Origin: Rhodococcus sp. 14-2483-1-2
GTDB taxonomy: Bacteria; Actinomycetota; Actinomycetes; Mycobacteriales; Mycobacteriaceae
Length of the DNA stretch: 64,000 nucleotides
Reading direction: 5' to 3'
Assembly (NCBI RefSeq): GCF_002259405.1
Contig: NZ_NPFW01000009.1
Location: forward strand, 62,001-126,000
The notes under the pieces were generated by a model, which had not been told where the DNA came from, made no database searches, and worked only from the letters and a program-made list of their open reading frames with translations. How positions within the stretch are numbered: the stretch's first letter is position 1; each line of letters begins with the position of its first letter. Position numbers and translations under genes: made by a program. This document shows positions 29,756 to 40,848 of the stretch, piece after piece.

Positions 29756-30685
29756 ATGACGAACCCCGGCTGGGGTGGCGCGTACGGCGACCAGCCCAAC
29801 CCACCCCAGTCGGTGTGCGTCCGACATCCCGATCGCCCCACCGGCCTGGCCTGTTCGCGCTGCGGCAGGCCCGCATGCCCGCAGTGTCTGCAGGCCGCGG
29901 CCGTCGGACAGCACTGCGTCGATTGCGTGCGCGAGGGCAACAAGAACATCCGCACTGCGCAGACCGTCGCCGGTGCACCCATGGCACGATCCGCCAAGAC
30001 CCCGCTGACATACGCTCTCATCGCCATCAACGTGATCGTCTATGCCATCACGGTGGCGCAGTCCGGCGATCCGATGAACAACACCTCCGGATCCGCGCTC
30101 GCCCGCAGCTGGGCCCTCAACAGCCTGCTCGTCTCCGACGGCGATGTGTTCCGGCTGATCGGCAGTGGCTTCGTCCACTACGGGCCGATACACCTGCTCG
30201 TGAACATGTTCGCGCTGTACATCATCGGTCGTGACGTCGAACTCGTGCTCGGCCGAACCCGCTACCTGGTCGTCTACGTCCTCTCGCTCCTCGGAGGAAG
30301 TGCGTCGGTGATGCTGCTGGAGAACCCACTGGCGCTCACCGTCGGCGCGTCCGGAGCCGTCTTCGGTCTCCTGGGTGCCCAGGCCGTCATCCTGCTACGG
30401 CTCAAGCGAAGCCCGGCACCCATCCTCATCGTCATCGCGGTGAACATCTTCATCAGCATCTCGATCCCCAGCATCTCGCTGTGGGGACACATGGGCGGAC
30501 TCGTCGCCGGAGCGGCCGCCACCGCCGGTCTGGTGTTCTTGTCCAACCGAACCCCAGACACCGGACAACAACGAACCATGGCCGGCGTGTCCATGGCATG
30601 GCTGTCGGTCATCGCCGTCGCTCTGGTGTCCCTGGGAATCATCGCAATCCGCGTACTCGACCTGCGCGCCCAGATGGGCCTCTAG
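29756..30685 (+). CDS. Rhomboid family intramembrane serine protease
   Basis: 309 residues. An N-terminal zinc-finger-like region with paired cysteines (CxxC at 33-36, 41-44 and 54-57) precedes six or seven hydrophobic segments. The catalytic dyad is Ser199 (GASGAVFG) and His245 (GHMGG); HxxxN is H146-N150. Rhomboids cleave substrate helices within the membrane; the substrate is unknown. It converges on the PH-like gene, with repeat copy 2 between them. Confidence 0.93.
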   Translation: MTNPGWGGAYGDQPNPPQSVCVRHPDRPTGLACSRCGRPACPQCLQAAAVGQHCVDCVREGNKNIRTAQTVAGAPMARSAKTPLTYALIAINVIVYAITVAQSGDPMNNTSGSALARSWALNSLLVSDGDVFRLIGSGFVHYGPIHLLVNMFALYIIGRDVELVLGRTRYLVVYVLSLLGGSASVMLLENPLALTVGASGAVFGLLGAQAVILLRLKRSPAPILIVIAVNIFISISIPSISLWGHMGGLVAGAAATAGLVFLSNRTPDTGQQRTMAGVSMAWLSVIAVALVSLGIIAIRVLDLRAQMGL

Positions 30686-30687
30686 CA

Positions 30688-30747
30688 AGTCCACTCGATG
30701 TGACATCGACCCCCCAAAAGTCCACCGAATGTCACATCGAGTAACCC
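30688..30747 (+). repeat. 60-bp palindromic repeat, copy 2 (subtype A)
   Basis: Left arm AGTCCACTCGATGTGACAT is identical to copy 1; the right arm ATGTCACATCGAGTAACCC has lost the last 5 matching bases. Centre CGACCCCCCAAAAG as in copy 1. It lies 2 nt past the rhomboid stop, between convergent genes. Confidence 0.88.
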
Positions 30748-30762
30748 ACAGGGGCCGGACGC

Positions 30763-31203
30763 TCAGGTGTTGCGTGGCACCAGCCCGTGGATTTCGAGTG
30801 CGTCGAATACGTCTCGCGGGTCGGTTCCGAGGTCCCATCGGCCGAAGATGATCAGTCGGTCGTCGTCTTCGCCGGGTGGTCGGATGTCGAGTTCGAGCAT
30901 CGGTACTCGTCGGCCGAGTCTGGGGTATCGCACGATTTTGACGCGGACGATGTCGTTGCGGGTGTAGGTGCGTGTTCCGGTGAGGCGTTTCATCACCAGT
31001 GATCCGTCGTGGGTGATGGCCAGTCGCGGGCGTTGTGCGGCGGCGAGTGCGGCGATGATCCACATTCCTACGGCTGCGAGGCCGACGAGGAATGTTCCGG
31101 CGGCGTCGGTGGAGGAAAATGCGGCGCCGATTCCGAGGGCGATTCCGCCTACGACCAGGGCTGCGACGGCGACGAGGGGCGTCGCCCACTGCTGTTCGTA
31201 CAC
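30763..31203 (-). CDS. PH-like domain membrane protein (Rv0010c position)
   Basis: 146 residues. Start set at GTG 31203 (MYEQQWATP), which matches the N-terminus style of Rv0010c; the longer frame to 31248 would run through two DnaA boxes. Two hydrophobic segments (PLVAVAALVVGGIALGIG and GTFLVGLAAVGMWIIAALAA) are followed by a compact beta-rich domain (LAITHDGSLVMKR, MLELDIRPPGEDDDRLIIFG) typical of bacterial PH-like proteins. Function unknown. Downstream of crgA on the same strand. Confidence 0.85.
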   Translation of the reverse strand: MYEQQWATPLVAVAALVVGGIALGIGAAFSSTDAAGTFLVGLAAVGMWIIAALAAAQRPRLAITHDGSLVMKRLTGTRTYTRNDIVRVKIVRYPRLGRRVPMLELDIRPPGEDDDRLIIFGRWDLGTDPRDVFDALEIHGLVPRNT

Positions 31204-31284
31204 ACCCTGTGGATCGTTCGTAGAGTTATCCACAGGGTTTATCCACATTGGGGATGAATGACATCGATGTAACTCGGTCGGCTC
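31204..31284. promoter_or_regulatory. Two perfect DnaA boxes between crgA and the PH-like gene
   Basis: TTATCCACA occurs at 31226-31234 and again at 31239-31247 in the same orientation; TGTGGATCG (31209-31217) is a weaker inverse match. They overlap the putative 5' end of the PH-like gene. Confidence 0.8.
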
Positions 31285-31548
31285 TCAGCGCCACCGCATG
31301 GTCATGACGAGTCCGACGACCATGAACCCGAAGCCGATCAGGAAGTTGTAGGCACCGAGGTTTCCGATGAAGGCGATGTCCTCGGAAGCCAGGTAGTAGA
31401 CGATCAGCCACAGAAGCCCGACCAGCATGAATCCCAGCATCAGCACCACGTACCAGACCGGTGACGGCCCGGCGTTGACCTTGACCGGCGTGCGGTTCGC
31501 CGGGTTGATCGTGTAGTCGTTCTTCTTCCGTACCTTCGACTTCGGCAT
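31285..31548 (-). CDS. crgA: Cell division protein CrgA
   Basis: 87 residues with two transmembrane segments (VWYVVLMLGFMLVGLLWLIV and NFLIGFGFMVVGLVMTM). CrgA joins FtsZ, FtsQ, FtsI and CwsA at the actinobacterial septum. Motifs KSKVRKKNDYT and LGAYNFLIGFGFM are family hallmarks. Flanked on both sides by DnaA boxes. Confidence 0.95.
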   Translation of the reverse strand: MPKSKVRKKNDYTINPANRTPVKVNAGPSPVWYVVLMLGFMLVGLLWLIVYYLASEDIAFIGNLGAYNFLIGFGFMVVGLVMTMRWR

Positions 31549-31595
31549 TGCTTCCTCTTCGCGTTCGTGACGGCCCGTGGCACTGCGGCCGTACC

Positions 31596-31604
31596 TGTGG
31601 ACAA
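31596..31604 (-). promoter_or_regulatory. Perfect DnaA box TGTGGACAA upstream of crgA
   Basis: 48 nt upstream of the crgA start; a weaker match TGTGGATCG follows at about 31619-31627. Together with the boxes at 31226-31247 this makes three perfect boxes within 380 bp. Confidence 0.8.
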
Positions 31605-31750
31605 CTGACGATCGGAACCTGTGGATCGGCGGGTGTCGCGCATCCCCAGGCTAGTGTGACCTCGAGGACCGTGACGGTCACCGACCGGTTGCTGTACACG
31701 CTAACGCAGGTGAGCCCAGCACCGACCCACCGGACAAATTGCGAGCACCC

Positions 31751-32497
31751 GTGACACGACGATCGACTGCCCCCGCCGACACCCGCTGGTGGGTGCTCGC
31801 CGTTGCGGTGTGCGCTGTCGTCGGTCTGCTGCTCGGCACCACCAGGCATGTATCGGACGGCACCGAGTTGCGCGGCGGGGACACCACCCGGCTCGCAGAT
31901 CTGGTCGACGCGGCTCAACGCAGCAGTGATGATGCCCAGCGGAGCCGGGACACGCTCGAGCAGCAGCTCGAGTCCATTCAGCAGCGCACTGCGACGGGGG
32001 ACACCGAGGTCGCCGACGCGTTGGCGCGTGTCGATTCCCTGGCCGACGCGGCGGGACGCGAGCCCGCGTCCGGCGGGGGTCTGACCGTCACGATGGCCGA
32101 CGCCCCTCGTGGTCCGGACGGCTCGTATGCGTCCGATGCGTCGGTCGACGATCTGGTTGTTCATCAGGTCGATGTGCAGAGCGTGCTCAACGCGTTGTGG
32201 GCCGGCGGCGCGTCGGCGATCGCGATGCAGGATCAACGGCTGGTGGCCTCGTCGGCTCCGCGCTGCATCGGGAACACCCTTCTTCTCGGCGGGCGGACGT
32301 ACAGTCCGCCGTACGTGATGACGGCGATCGGGGATTCGGATCGGCTGCGCGCGGCGTTGAAGAACGAGCCGGGTGTGCGGTTGTACGAGCAGTACGCGCT
32401 GCGCTACGGCCTCCGTTACGACGTCGCAGCGTCCGAGGACCTCTCGGTGCCCGCGTACTCCGAGTCGGTGCGCATGCGGTATGCACAGCCTCGCTGA
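31751..32497 (+). CDS. DUF881 membrane-anchored protein (Rv0012 position)
   Basis: 248 residues from GTG 31751 (an upstream TTG is open). A signal-anchor segment (WWVLAVAVCAVVGLLLG) is followed by a coiled region (LADLVDAAQ..LEQQLESIQQRT) and the DUF881 domain, GGGLTVTMADAP, DLVVHQVDVQSVLNALWAGGA and RLVASSAPRCIGNTLLLGG. Extracytoplasmic and often encoded by division/sporulation regions; function unknown. Just upstream of trpG (13-nt gap). Confidence 0.9.
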   Translation: MTRRSTAPADTRWWVLAVAVCAVVGLLLGTTRHVSDGTELRGGDTTRLADLVDAAQRSSDDAQRSRDTLEQQLESIQQRTATGDTEVADALARVDSLADAAGREPASGGGLTVTMADAPRGPDGSYASDASVDDLVVHQVDVQSVLNALWAGGASAIAMQDQRLVASSAPRCIGNTLLLGGRTYSPPYVMTAIGDSDRLRAALKNEPGVRLYEQYALRYGLRYDVAASEDLSVPAYSESVRMRYAQPR

Positions 32498-32510
32498 GTA
32501 CGCTGTCCGC

Positions 32511-33152
32511 ATGCGTATTCTCGTCGTCGACAACTACGACAGCTTCGTCTTCAACCTCGTCCAGTACCTGGGCCAGTTGAACGCCGATGTCGAGGTCTGG
32601 CGTAACGACGACGAGCGCCTCACCGACCGCGATGCGGTCGCGGGCCGGTTCGACGGAATTCTGCTCAGCCCGGGACCGGGCACGCCGCAGCGCGCAGGTG
32701 CCACGATGGATCTGGTCTCGGCAAGTGCTCGCACGAAGACACCCCTGCTCGGGGTCTGTCTCGGTCATCAGGCGATCGGCGCAGCGTTCGGCGCAACCGT
32801 GGAGAAGGCTCCGGAACTGCTGCACGGCAAGACCAGTCTGGTGCACCATTCGGGCGTCGGAGTTCTCGAGGGCATGAACGAGCCCTTCACCGCCACTCGC
32901 TACCACTCGCTGACCGTCCGGGAAGACACGATCCCGGCCGAACTCGAGATCATCGGGCGCACCGAATCCGGTCTGGTGATGGCGATGAGGCATACCGAGC
33001 TACCGATTCACGGCGTCCAGTTCCACCCGGAGTCCATCCTCACCGAGGGCGGACACCGCATGCTGGCGAACTGGCTCACCGTCTGCGGGATGCCCACCGA
33101 CCCCGGTCTCGTCGCCAAGCTCGAAGCTCAGGTCGCGGAAGCCTTCGCCTGA
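32511..33152 (+). CDS. trpG: Aminodeoxychorismate/anthranilate synthase glutaminase subunit
   Basis: 213 residues from ATG 32511; the open extension upstream lies inside the previous gene. Class I glutamine amidotransferase: VDNYDSFVFNLVQYL (6-20), nucleophile Cys83 in GVCLGHQAIG, and HGVQFHPESI with the His-Glu pair. It supplies ammonia to a chorismate-binding partner (TrpE or PabB), absent here, and the same protein often serves both folate and tryptophan routes. Ends 17 nt before the convergent pknB stop. Confidence 0.93.
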   Translation: MRILVVDNYDSFVFNLVQYLGQLNADVEVWRNDDERLTDRDAVAGRFDGILLSPGPGTPQRAGATMDLVSASARTKTPLLGVCLGHQAIGAAFGATVEKAPELLHGKTSLVHHSGVGVLEGMNEPFTATRYHSLTVREDTIPAELEIIGRTESGLVMAMRHTELPIHGVQFHPESILTEGGHRMLANWLTVCGMPTDPGLVAKLEAQVAEAFA

Positions 33153-33168
33153 GCGGGCCTCGGGGCGG

Positions 33169-35102
33169 CTAGTTGCCGCTGGGGATTCCCAACGCCCCGA
33201 TGCTCACGGTGATGGTGTCGGTCTTGCTGATCTCCGAGCCAGCCGGCTGGGTCTGGTTGACGACCCGCCCGACCATCAGTGGGTCGAGCGTCGACTGCCT
33301 CGACGTCGACAGGTTCGACGCGGTTCCGGTCCATCCAGCCGATTCCAGTGCCGTCAGAGCCTGAGCTTCGGTGAGGCCGGAGAGGTCCGGCATCGGGATC
33401 TTGTCCCCGTTCGAGACGCGCAGCGTCACGACGGTGTTCTCGGCGACGTTGGCGCCACCGGCGGGGTCGGTCGAGACGACCTGCCCCACCGGCTGGCTGG
33501 AATCGATGTTCTGTACCTGGACGCGGAGCCCGGCACCCTCGACGTTCGGCTGCGCGACGTCGACGAGCTGGCCGACGACGTTGGGCATCCGTACCTGCGC
33601 CGGTCCCGAACCGAGCGTGATGCGAACCTGCGAGTCGGCGTTCATGCTCACGCCCGAGGACGGGTTCTGCTCGACGACCTTGTCGAGGTTCTCCGGCGTC
33701 GACGGCGCACGGGCGACGGTGGGATCGAGTTCGAGGCCCACCTCGTTCAAGGCGTCCGACGCCTCCTGTTGCGTCCGTCCGGTCAGTCGCGGCACCTGCA
33801 CCTGCTGGGGGCCCGAGGAGACGTCGAGCTGGATGTCCCCGGGCGATTCGGTCTGCGACCCCGCGGCCGGGTTGGTGCCGATCGCCGACCCCTCCGGCAC
33901 CGACGCGTCGGGCTTCTCCTGCACGGTGACGCGCAGGCCGACATTCTCCAGCTCCCGTTGCGCCTCGTCCGAGGCCAGCCCGACGACGGACGGCACGGTG
34001 ACGGACTTGGGATCCGCTCCCGGACCGAGGGACCACAGGAATGCTCCGACGATCGCGACGACGATGATCGACGCCGCGGAGATCAGCGCGATCTTGAGGC
34101 CTCGACGGTTCCTGGGTCGATCCTCGGGTTCGCCGTGCCTCGACGCACGGGGTGCGGCGACGGCGGCGGGTTTGTCCGCGCCGGAGAAGTCTGCCTGCCG
34201 GGAATCGACCGATCCGAGAATCGTGGTGCGGTCCTCGTCGTTCATCACCATCGGGGCGCTCGGCCGTTGACCTCCGAGGACACGGACCAGGTCGGTACGC
34301 ATCTCGGCGGCGCTCTGGTAGCGGTTGGCGGGGTTCTTGGCCATCGCCTTAAGGATGATCGAGTCGAGTTCGCGCGGCACCGTGTCGTTGACCAGCGACG
34401 GCAGCTGAGGATTCTCGCGCACGTGCTGGTAGGCGACGGCGACCGGTGAATCACCCTTGAACGGGGGCTCGCCGGTGAGGATCTCGAACAGCACACATCC
34501 GAGGGAGTAGACGTCCGATCGAGCGTCGACCTGTTCGCCGCGTGCCTGCTCGGGCGAGAGATACTGAGCGGTTCCGATGACGGCTGCGGTCTGGGTCATC
34601 GGCGACGAGGAATCTGCGATGGCGCGCGCGATGCCGAAGTCCATCACCTTCACCGCGCCTGCGTTGTTGATCATGATGTTCGCGGGCTTGACGTCGCGGT
34701 GCACGATTCCGTTGCGGTGGCTGAAATCGAGTGCGGCACAGACGTCGGCGATGACCTCCATGGCTCGACGCGGTGCCATGGGTCCTTCGGCGCGCACGAT
34801 GTCGCGGAGGGTGTCGCCGTCGACGTATTCCATGACGATGAACGGGAGCGGACCGGCTTCGGTCTCGGCTTCACCGGTGTCGTACACGGCGACGATGGCG
34901 GGGTGGTTCAGTGCGGCCGCGTTCTGGGCTTCGCGTCGGAACCGCAGGTAGAACGTGGGGTCGCGAGCGAGATCGGCGCGCAGAACCTTGATGGCGACGT
35001 CGCGGTCGAGCCGAGTGTCACGTGCCAGATGAACCTCGGACATGCCGCCGAAACCGAGTATCTCGCCCAACTCGTAGCGAGAGGAGAGCGTACGGGGAGT
35101 CG

Positions 35103-35106
<4 letters not shown>
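33169..35106 (-). CDS. pknB: Ser/Thr protein kinase PknB with four PASTA repeats
   Basis: 645 residues. Kinase domain: Gly-rich loop [13 protein letters not shown] (K40), [12 protein letters not shown] and [10 protein letters not shown] juxtamembrane linker leads to one transmembrane helix ([17 protein letters not shown]) and four extracellular PASTA domains, which bind muropeptides in relatives. It phosphorylates growth regulators including CwlM and FhaA in mycobacteria. Overlaps pknA by 4 nt; last in the fhaA-pknB operon. Confidence 0.97.
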
Positions 35107-36467
<1,361 letters not shown>

Positions 36468-36473
36468 GTCATG

Positions 36474-37958
36474 TCACCTCCCCTGCAATGCGGCTGCGAT
36501 GACGGCGCGGCCGATGGGTGCGGCCACGGATCCACCGGTCGCGGCGAGGGCGCGGTCGCCGCCATCCTCGACGATGACGGCGATGGCGACCTTGGGGTCG
36601 TCGGCGGGTGCGAATCCGATGTACCACGCGTGCGGCGGGGTGTTGCGCGGGTCGGAACCATGTTCTGCGGTACCGGTTTTCGATGCGATCTGTACCCCGG
36701 GGATCTTGCCCTCGCCGCTGGTGTTGTTCTCGGAGCCGATCATCAGGTCTTTCAGCGTCGCCGCGGTGGTGGAGCTGATCGCCTGGCCCATGGCCTTGGG
36801 CTGGTAGCTCGACAGGTCCGACAGGTCGGGAGACTGCAGCTGCTGCACCAGGTTCGGGGCCATTCGCACACCGTCGTTGGCCACGGTGGCAGCGATGACG
36901 GCGTCCTGCAGCGGGGTCAGCGCCACGTCGCGCTGGCCGATGCTGGATTGACCGAGGGCGGCGTCGTCGTCGATGGGTCCGATGGTGCTGTCGGCGACGG
37001 TGAGCGGAATGGTGGTGTTCTCACCGATGCCGAACGCCGCCGAGGTCTCGCGCATCTTGTCCACCCCGGTGTCGATGCCGAGCTCGACGAAGGCGGTGTT
37101 GCACGAGCGTGCGAAAGCTTCTCTCAGCGTTGCCGTCTGGCCGCCGCCGCACGTCGAACCGTTGTAGTTCTCCAGCGTTGTCGAGGTTCCCGGCAACGTG
37201 ATGTTCGACGCGGCCGTGAGTTGATCGTCCGGTGTCGCGCCCGCTTCGAGTGCGGCTGCGGTGGTGATCACCTTGAACGTCGATCCGGGTGGGTAGGTCT
37301 GCGAAATCGCCCGGTTGACCATCGGCTTCTCGGGATCGTTGCTCAGGTTCTCCCATGCCGCGGTGGTGGTGCTGCCATCGTGGCTGGCCAGCAGGTTCGG
37401 GTCGTAGCTGGGGGTGCTGGCCATGGCCAGGATGTTGCCGGTGGCCGGGTCGAGGGCCACGACGGAGCCGGTGTATCCCTTGGCGGTCAGCTGGTCGTAG
37501 GCGACCTGCTGAACGACGGGATCGATGGTGGTGACCACGTTGCCGCCGCGGGGATCTCGGCCGGAGATGAGGTCGAACAGTCGTCCCCCGAAGAGCCGGT
37601 CGTCGGATCCGTTGAGTACGGGGTCCTCGGCGCGTTCGAGGCCGCTGCTCGAGTACAGCATCGAGTAGTAGCCGGTGATCGGCGCGTTGGCCTGCGGGCT
37701 GGCCGGGGAGATCGAATTCTGGGGGTACGTGCGCAGGTACTTGTAGCGGTCTTCGGTGGGGACCGAGGATGCGAGCACCTGGCCGCCTGCCGAGATCTGA
37801 CCGCGCTGGCGTGAGTACTCGTCGAGCAGCACTCGTGAGTTTCTCGGGTCGGTGCGCAGATCGTCGGCCTTGATGACCTGAAGGTAGGTGGCGTTGGCGA
37901 GCAACGCGACGACCATGACCATCACGGCGATGGACACGCGGCGCAGGGGAGTGTTCAT
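36474..37958 (-). CDS. pbpA: Penicillin-binding protein PbpA (class B transpeptidase)
   Basis: 494 residues. An N-terminal anchor helix (VSIAVMVMVVALLANATYL), a pedestal domain and a transpeptidase domain with S226-T-F-K, SCN and KTG. Cross-links septal/polar peptidoglycan with partner RodA. The ATG overlaps the rodA stop (ATGA). Confidence 0.96.
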   Translation of the reverse strand: MNTPLRRVSIAVMVMVVALLANATYLQVIKADDLRTDPRNSRVLLDEYSRQRGQISAGGQVLASSVPTEDRYKYLRTYPQNSISPASPQANAPITGYYSMLYSSSGLERAEDPVLNGSDDRLFGGRLFDLISGRDPRGGNVVTTIDPVVQQVAYDQLTAKGYTGSVVALDPATGNILAMASTPSYDPNLLASHDGSTTTAAWENLSNDPEKPMVNRAISQTYPPGSTFKVITTAAALEAGATPDDQLTAASNITLPGTSTTLENYNGSTCGGGQTATLREAFARSCNTAFVELGIDTGVDKMRETSAAFGIGENTTIPLTVADSTIGPIDDDAALGQSSIGQRDVALTPLQDAVIAATVANDGVRMAPNLVQQLQSPDLSDLSSYQPKAMGQAISSTTAATLKDLMIGSENNTSGEGKIPGVQIASKTGTAEHGSDPRNTPPHAWYIGFAPADDPKVAIAVIVEDGGDRALAATGGSVAAPIGRAVIAAALQGR

Positions 37959-39412
37959 GCGCGCTTCACCATCTCGGTCGGTGCCTCCGCGATGGGCGCC
38001 GCCGGGGCGGGCTTCTTCTTGGGCTTTGCCGGCTCACGGGCTGCGTCGGAGATCTTGATCAGCAGCGCGAGGAGCAGGTAGTTGGCGAGAAGCGACGATC
38101 CTCCGTAGGACAGATACGGCGTGGTGAGGCCGGTGAGTGGGATGAGTTTGGTGACGCCGCCGACGACGACGAACAGCTGGATGGCAATGGTGAACGACAA
38201 CCCCGCGGCCAGCAGTTTGCCGAAGCTGTCGCGAACGGCCAGCGCGGTACGCATGCCGCGAATGATGAACAGCAAGTACAGGATCAGGACCGCGGTCAGG
38301 CCGATGAGGCCCAGCTCTTCGCCGACCGTGGCGATGATGAAGTCCGTCTTGGCGAACGGAACCTGGGACGGGCGACCACTACCGAGTCCGGTGCCTGCCA
38401 ACCCGCCCGTGGCGAAGCTGAACATCGACTGGACGATCTGATAGCCGGTGTCGTTGTAGTCGTCGAACGGGTGCAGCCAGGTGTCGGTGCGGATCTTGAC
38501 GTGGCCGAACACCTGGTACGCGAACAGGAACCCGACGAGCAACAGCCCGAAACCGATGATCAACCAACCGACGCGTTCGGTGGCGATGTAGATCATCACC
38601 AGGACGGTTCCGAAGATCAGCAGCGACGTACCGAGGTCCTTCTCGAACACCAGCACGCCGACCGAGACGATCCAGACGACCAGGATCGGCCCCAGATCGC
38701 GCGCTCGCGGGAAGTCCATGCCGAGGAAGTGCTTGCCTGCGACGGTGAACAGTTCACGCTTGGCGACCAGCAGCGATGCAAAGAAGATGAGCAGCAGGAT
38801 CTTCGCGAACTCGCCGGGCTGAATACTGAAGCCGGGCAGCCTGATCCAGATCTTCGATCCGTTGACCTCGGAGAATGCCGACGGCAGCATCGCCGGGATG
38901 GCCAGGAGAACCAGTCCCGCGAGTCCGACGGTGTAGCCGTAGCGAGCCAGGGTGCGGTAATCGCGCAACAGCACCAGCAGGGCGACGAAGCCGGCGATGG
39001 CCAGCGTGGTCCACAGCACCTGCTGATTGGCATCGGGCGACGGAATGGGGTTTCCGAGATATTGAGCCTGCTGCTCGTCGGCCAGGTCGAGGCGATGAAT
39101 GAGCACCAGACCGAGTCCGTTGAGCAGCGCCACGATCGGCAGCAGCAGCGGATCCGCGTAGGGCGCGAAGCGTCGCACGGCCAGGTGCGCCACTGTCATC
39201 AGCGCGAGATACGCGACCGCGTATTTCGCCAGATCCCAGGTGATGGTCTGTTCCTGACTGGCTTCGACCAGTACCAGCGAGATCGTGGTGATCAGGACGG
39301 CGGCCCCGAGCAGAAGCAGTTCGACGCCGCGCCGGTTCGATTGAATCGGTGCTGGCGCGAATCCTTCGGGCGGACTCGGAAAGGACCCTCCCGCGGACGG
39401 ATTGGAACTCAT
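37955..39412 (-). CDS. rodA: RodA/FtsW-family glycosyltransferase (SEDS)
   Basis: 485 residues with about 12 hydrophobic segments. SEDS protein polymerising lipid II. IQPGEFAKILLLIFFASLL and ATVGEELGLIG-type loop motifs are characteristic. N- and C-termini (ending KPKKKPAPAAP...MVKRA) are cytoplasmic and basic. Coupled to pbpA and overlaps pstP by 4 nt. Confidence 0.96.
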   Translation of the reverse strand: MSSNPSAGGSFPSPPEGFAPAPIQSNRRGVELLLLGAAVLITTISLVLVEASQEQTITWDLAKYAVAYLALMTVAHLAVRRFAPYADPLLLPIVALLNGLGLVLIHRLDLADEQQAQYLGNPIPSPDANQQVLWTTLAIAGFVALLVLLRDYRTLARYGYTVGLAGLVLLAIPAMLPSAFSEVNGSKIWIRLPGFSIQPGEFAKILLLIFFASLLVAKRELFTVAGKHFLGMDFPRARDLGPILVVWIVSVGVLVFEKDLGTSLLIFGTVLVMIYIATERVGWLIIGFGLLLVGFLFAYQVFGHVKIRTDTWLHPFDDYNDTGYQIVQSMFSFATGGLAGTGLGSGRPSQVPFAKTDFIIATVGEELGLIGLTAVLILYLLFIIRGMRTALAVRDSFGKLLAAGLSFTIAIQLFVVVGGVTKLIPLTGLTTPYLSYGGSSLLANYLLLALLIKISDAAREPAKPKKKPAPAAPIAEAPTEMVKRA

Positions 39413-40848
39413 CGAGTACCGGTCCTGCAGTTCTGGCCGGGAATCTGCGGAACCGTCGGTGTCGGTGCCGCTGTGGTCGTCGGTGCTGGTTCCGCAGTGG
39501 GTTCGACCGTGGGCGGCAGCGGTGCCGCGGGCGGCGGGATGATCGCCGTCGGAGTCGGTTCGACGGTCGTGGTGACGACCGGCTCGGTCTCGCAGACCTG
39601 AAGCAGGTCCCCGGAGGCCAACCGCTCGACCTGGCCGCGCGCATCGTCGAGAGATCCCGACGGCAGGCCGGCCGTGACCTGCTCACGTGCGGCGGGCAGA
39701 AGATCGTCGATCTCGAACGGAACGCAGTCCGCCGGAGCGGCATCCGGCGCGGTCAGCGTGACGGCTCCGTCGTCGTCGAGGCAGCCGATCAGCTCGACGC
39801 TCTGCAACGAGTAGCCCAGTACCGAGCCGGGAAGCCCGCGCAGCACGGTGACCTTGCTGTTGTCGGCACCGACGTAGTAGTTGCCCTTGATGATCGAATT
39901 GGCCACCAGCGCACCGATTCCCGCCAGCACCACCAGGGTCAGGGCGATCAACGTCCAGCGCAGCTTGTGCGACTTCTTCTCGGGCGTGACGACCGGTGCG
40001 GTGACGCGTTTGGGCGTCGTACGCGGTGGCCGCATCGCTGCGGCGCGCCCTGCTGCGGTGTTGGGCGGAGGGGCGTCCTCCTCGTCTTCGGTGCTGGCGG
40101 CACCGCCGAGGATGGGGTGGCTCTGTCCGTAGTCGAGGTCGATCACGTCGGCCACGACGACCGTCACGTTGTCCGGACCGCCACTGCGAAGCGCGAGTTC
40201 GATGAGACGATCTGCGCAGGGCCCCGTCTCGCCCTCGTTCATGGTGTTCTCGATGGTCTCGTCGCTGACGACGTCCGAGAGGCCGTCGGAGCACAGCAGG
40301 TATCGGTCACCCGCACGTACTTCCCGAACGGTGAGCGTCGGCTCGATCTCGTTGCCGGTGAGGGCACGCATGATCAAGGAGCGCTGCGGGTGTGTGTGCG
40401 CCTGCTCGGCGGTGATGCGGCCCTCGTCGACGAGGGACTGAACGAAGGTGTCGTCTCGGGTGATCTGGGTGAGCGAGCCGTCGCGCAGCATGTACGCGCG
40501 CGAATCGCCGATGTGTACCAGTCCGATTCGCTTGCCCGCGAACAGGATTGCGGTCAGCGTGGTTCCCATGCCGTCGAGCTCGGGTTCGTCCTCGACCTGA
40601 TCTGCGATGGACGCGTTGCCTTCGCGGGTGGCTGCTTCGAGCTTGCCCAGCAGATCCTCGCCCGGCTCGTCGTCGTCGAGATGAGCCAGTGCGGCGATCA
40701 TCAACTGTGAGGCCACTTCACCGGCAGCGTGGCCGCCCATTCCGTCGGCCAGCGCCAGTAGGCGAGCGCCGGCGTACACGGAGTCCTCGTTGTTGGATCG
40801 AACCAGACCGCGATCACTGCGGGCGGCATAGCGAAGGACGAGGGTCAC
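39409..40848 (-). CDS. pstP: PP2C-type Ser/Thr phosphatase PstP
   Basis: 479 residues. Start set at GTG 40848, which overlaps the fhaB stop (GTGA). Reverses PknA/PknB phosphorylation. PP2C motifs RSNNEDS, LLALADGMGGHAAGE, HIGDSRAY and DGLSD are intact. One transmembrane helix (LRWTLIALTLVVLAGIGALVANSII) and an extracellular domain follow, ending in a Pro/Thr-rich tail. Confidence 0.96.
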   Translation of the reverse strand: MTLVLRYAARSDRGLVRSNNEDSVYAGARLLALADGMGGHAAGEVASQLMIAALAHLDDDEPGEDLLGKLEAATREGNASIADQVEDEPELDGMGTTLTAILFAGKRIGLVHIGDSRAYMLRDGSLTQITRDDTFVQSLVDEGRITAEQAHTHPQRSLIMRALTGNEIEPTLTVREVRAGDRYLLCSDGLSDVVSDETIENTMNEGETGPCADRLIELALRSGGPDNVTVVVADVIDLDYGQSHPILGGAASTEDEEDAPPPNTAAGRAAAMRPPRTTPKRVTAPVVTPEKKSHKLRWTLIALTLVVLAGIGALVANSIIKGNYYVGADNSKVTVLRGLPGSVLGYSLQSVELIGCLDDDGAVTLTAPDAAPADCVPFEIDDLLPAAREQVTAGLPSGSLDDARGQVERLASGDLLQVCETEPVVTTTVEPTPTAIIPPPAAPLPPTVEPTAEPAPTTTAAPTPTVPQIPGQNCRTGTR

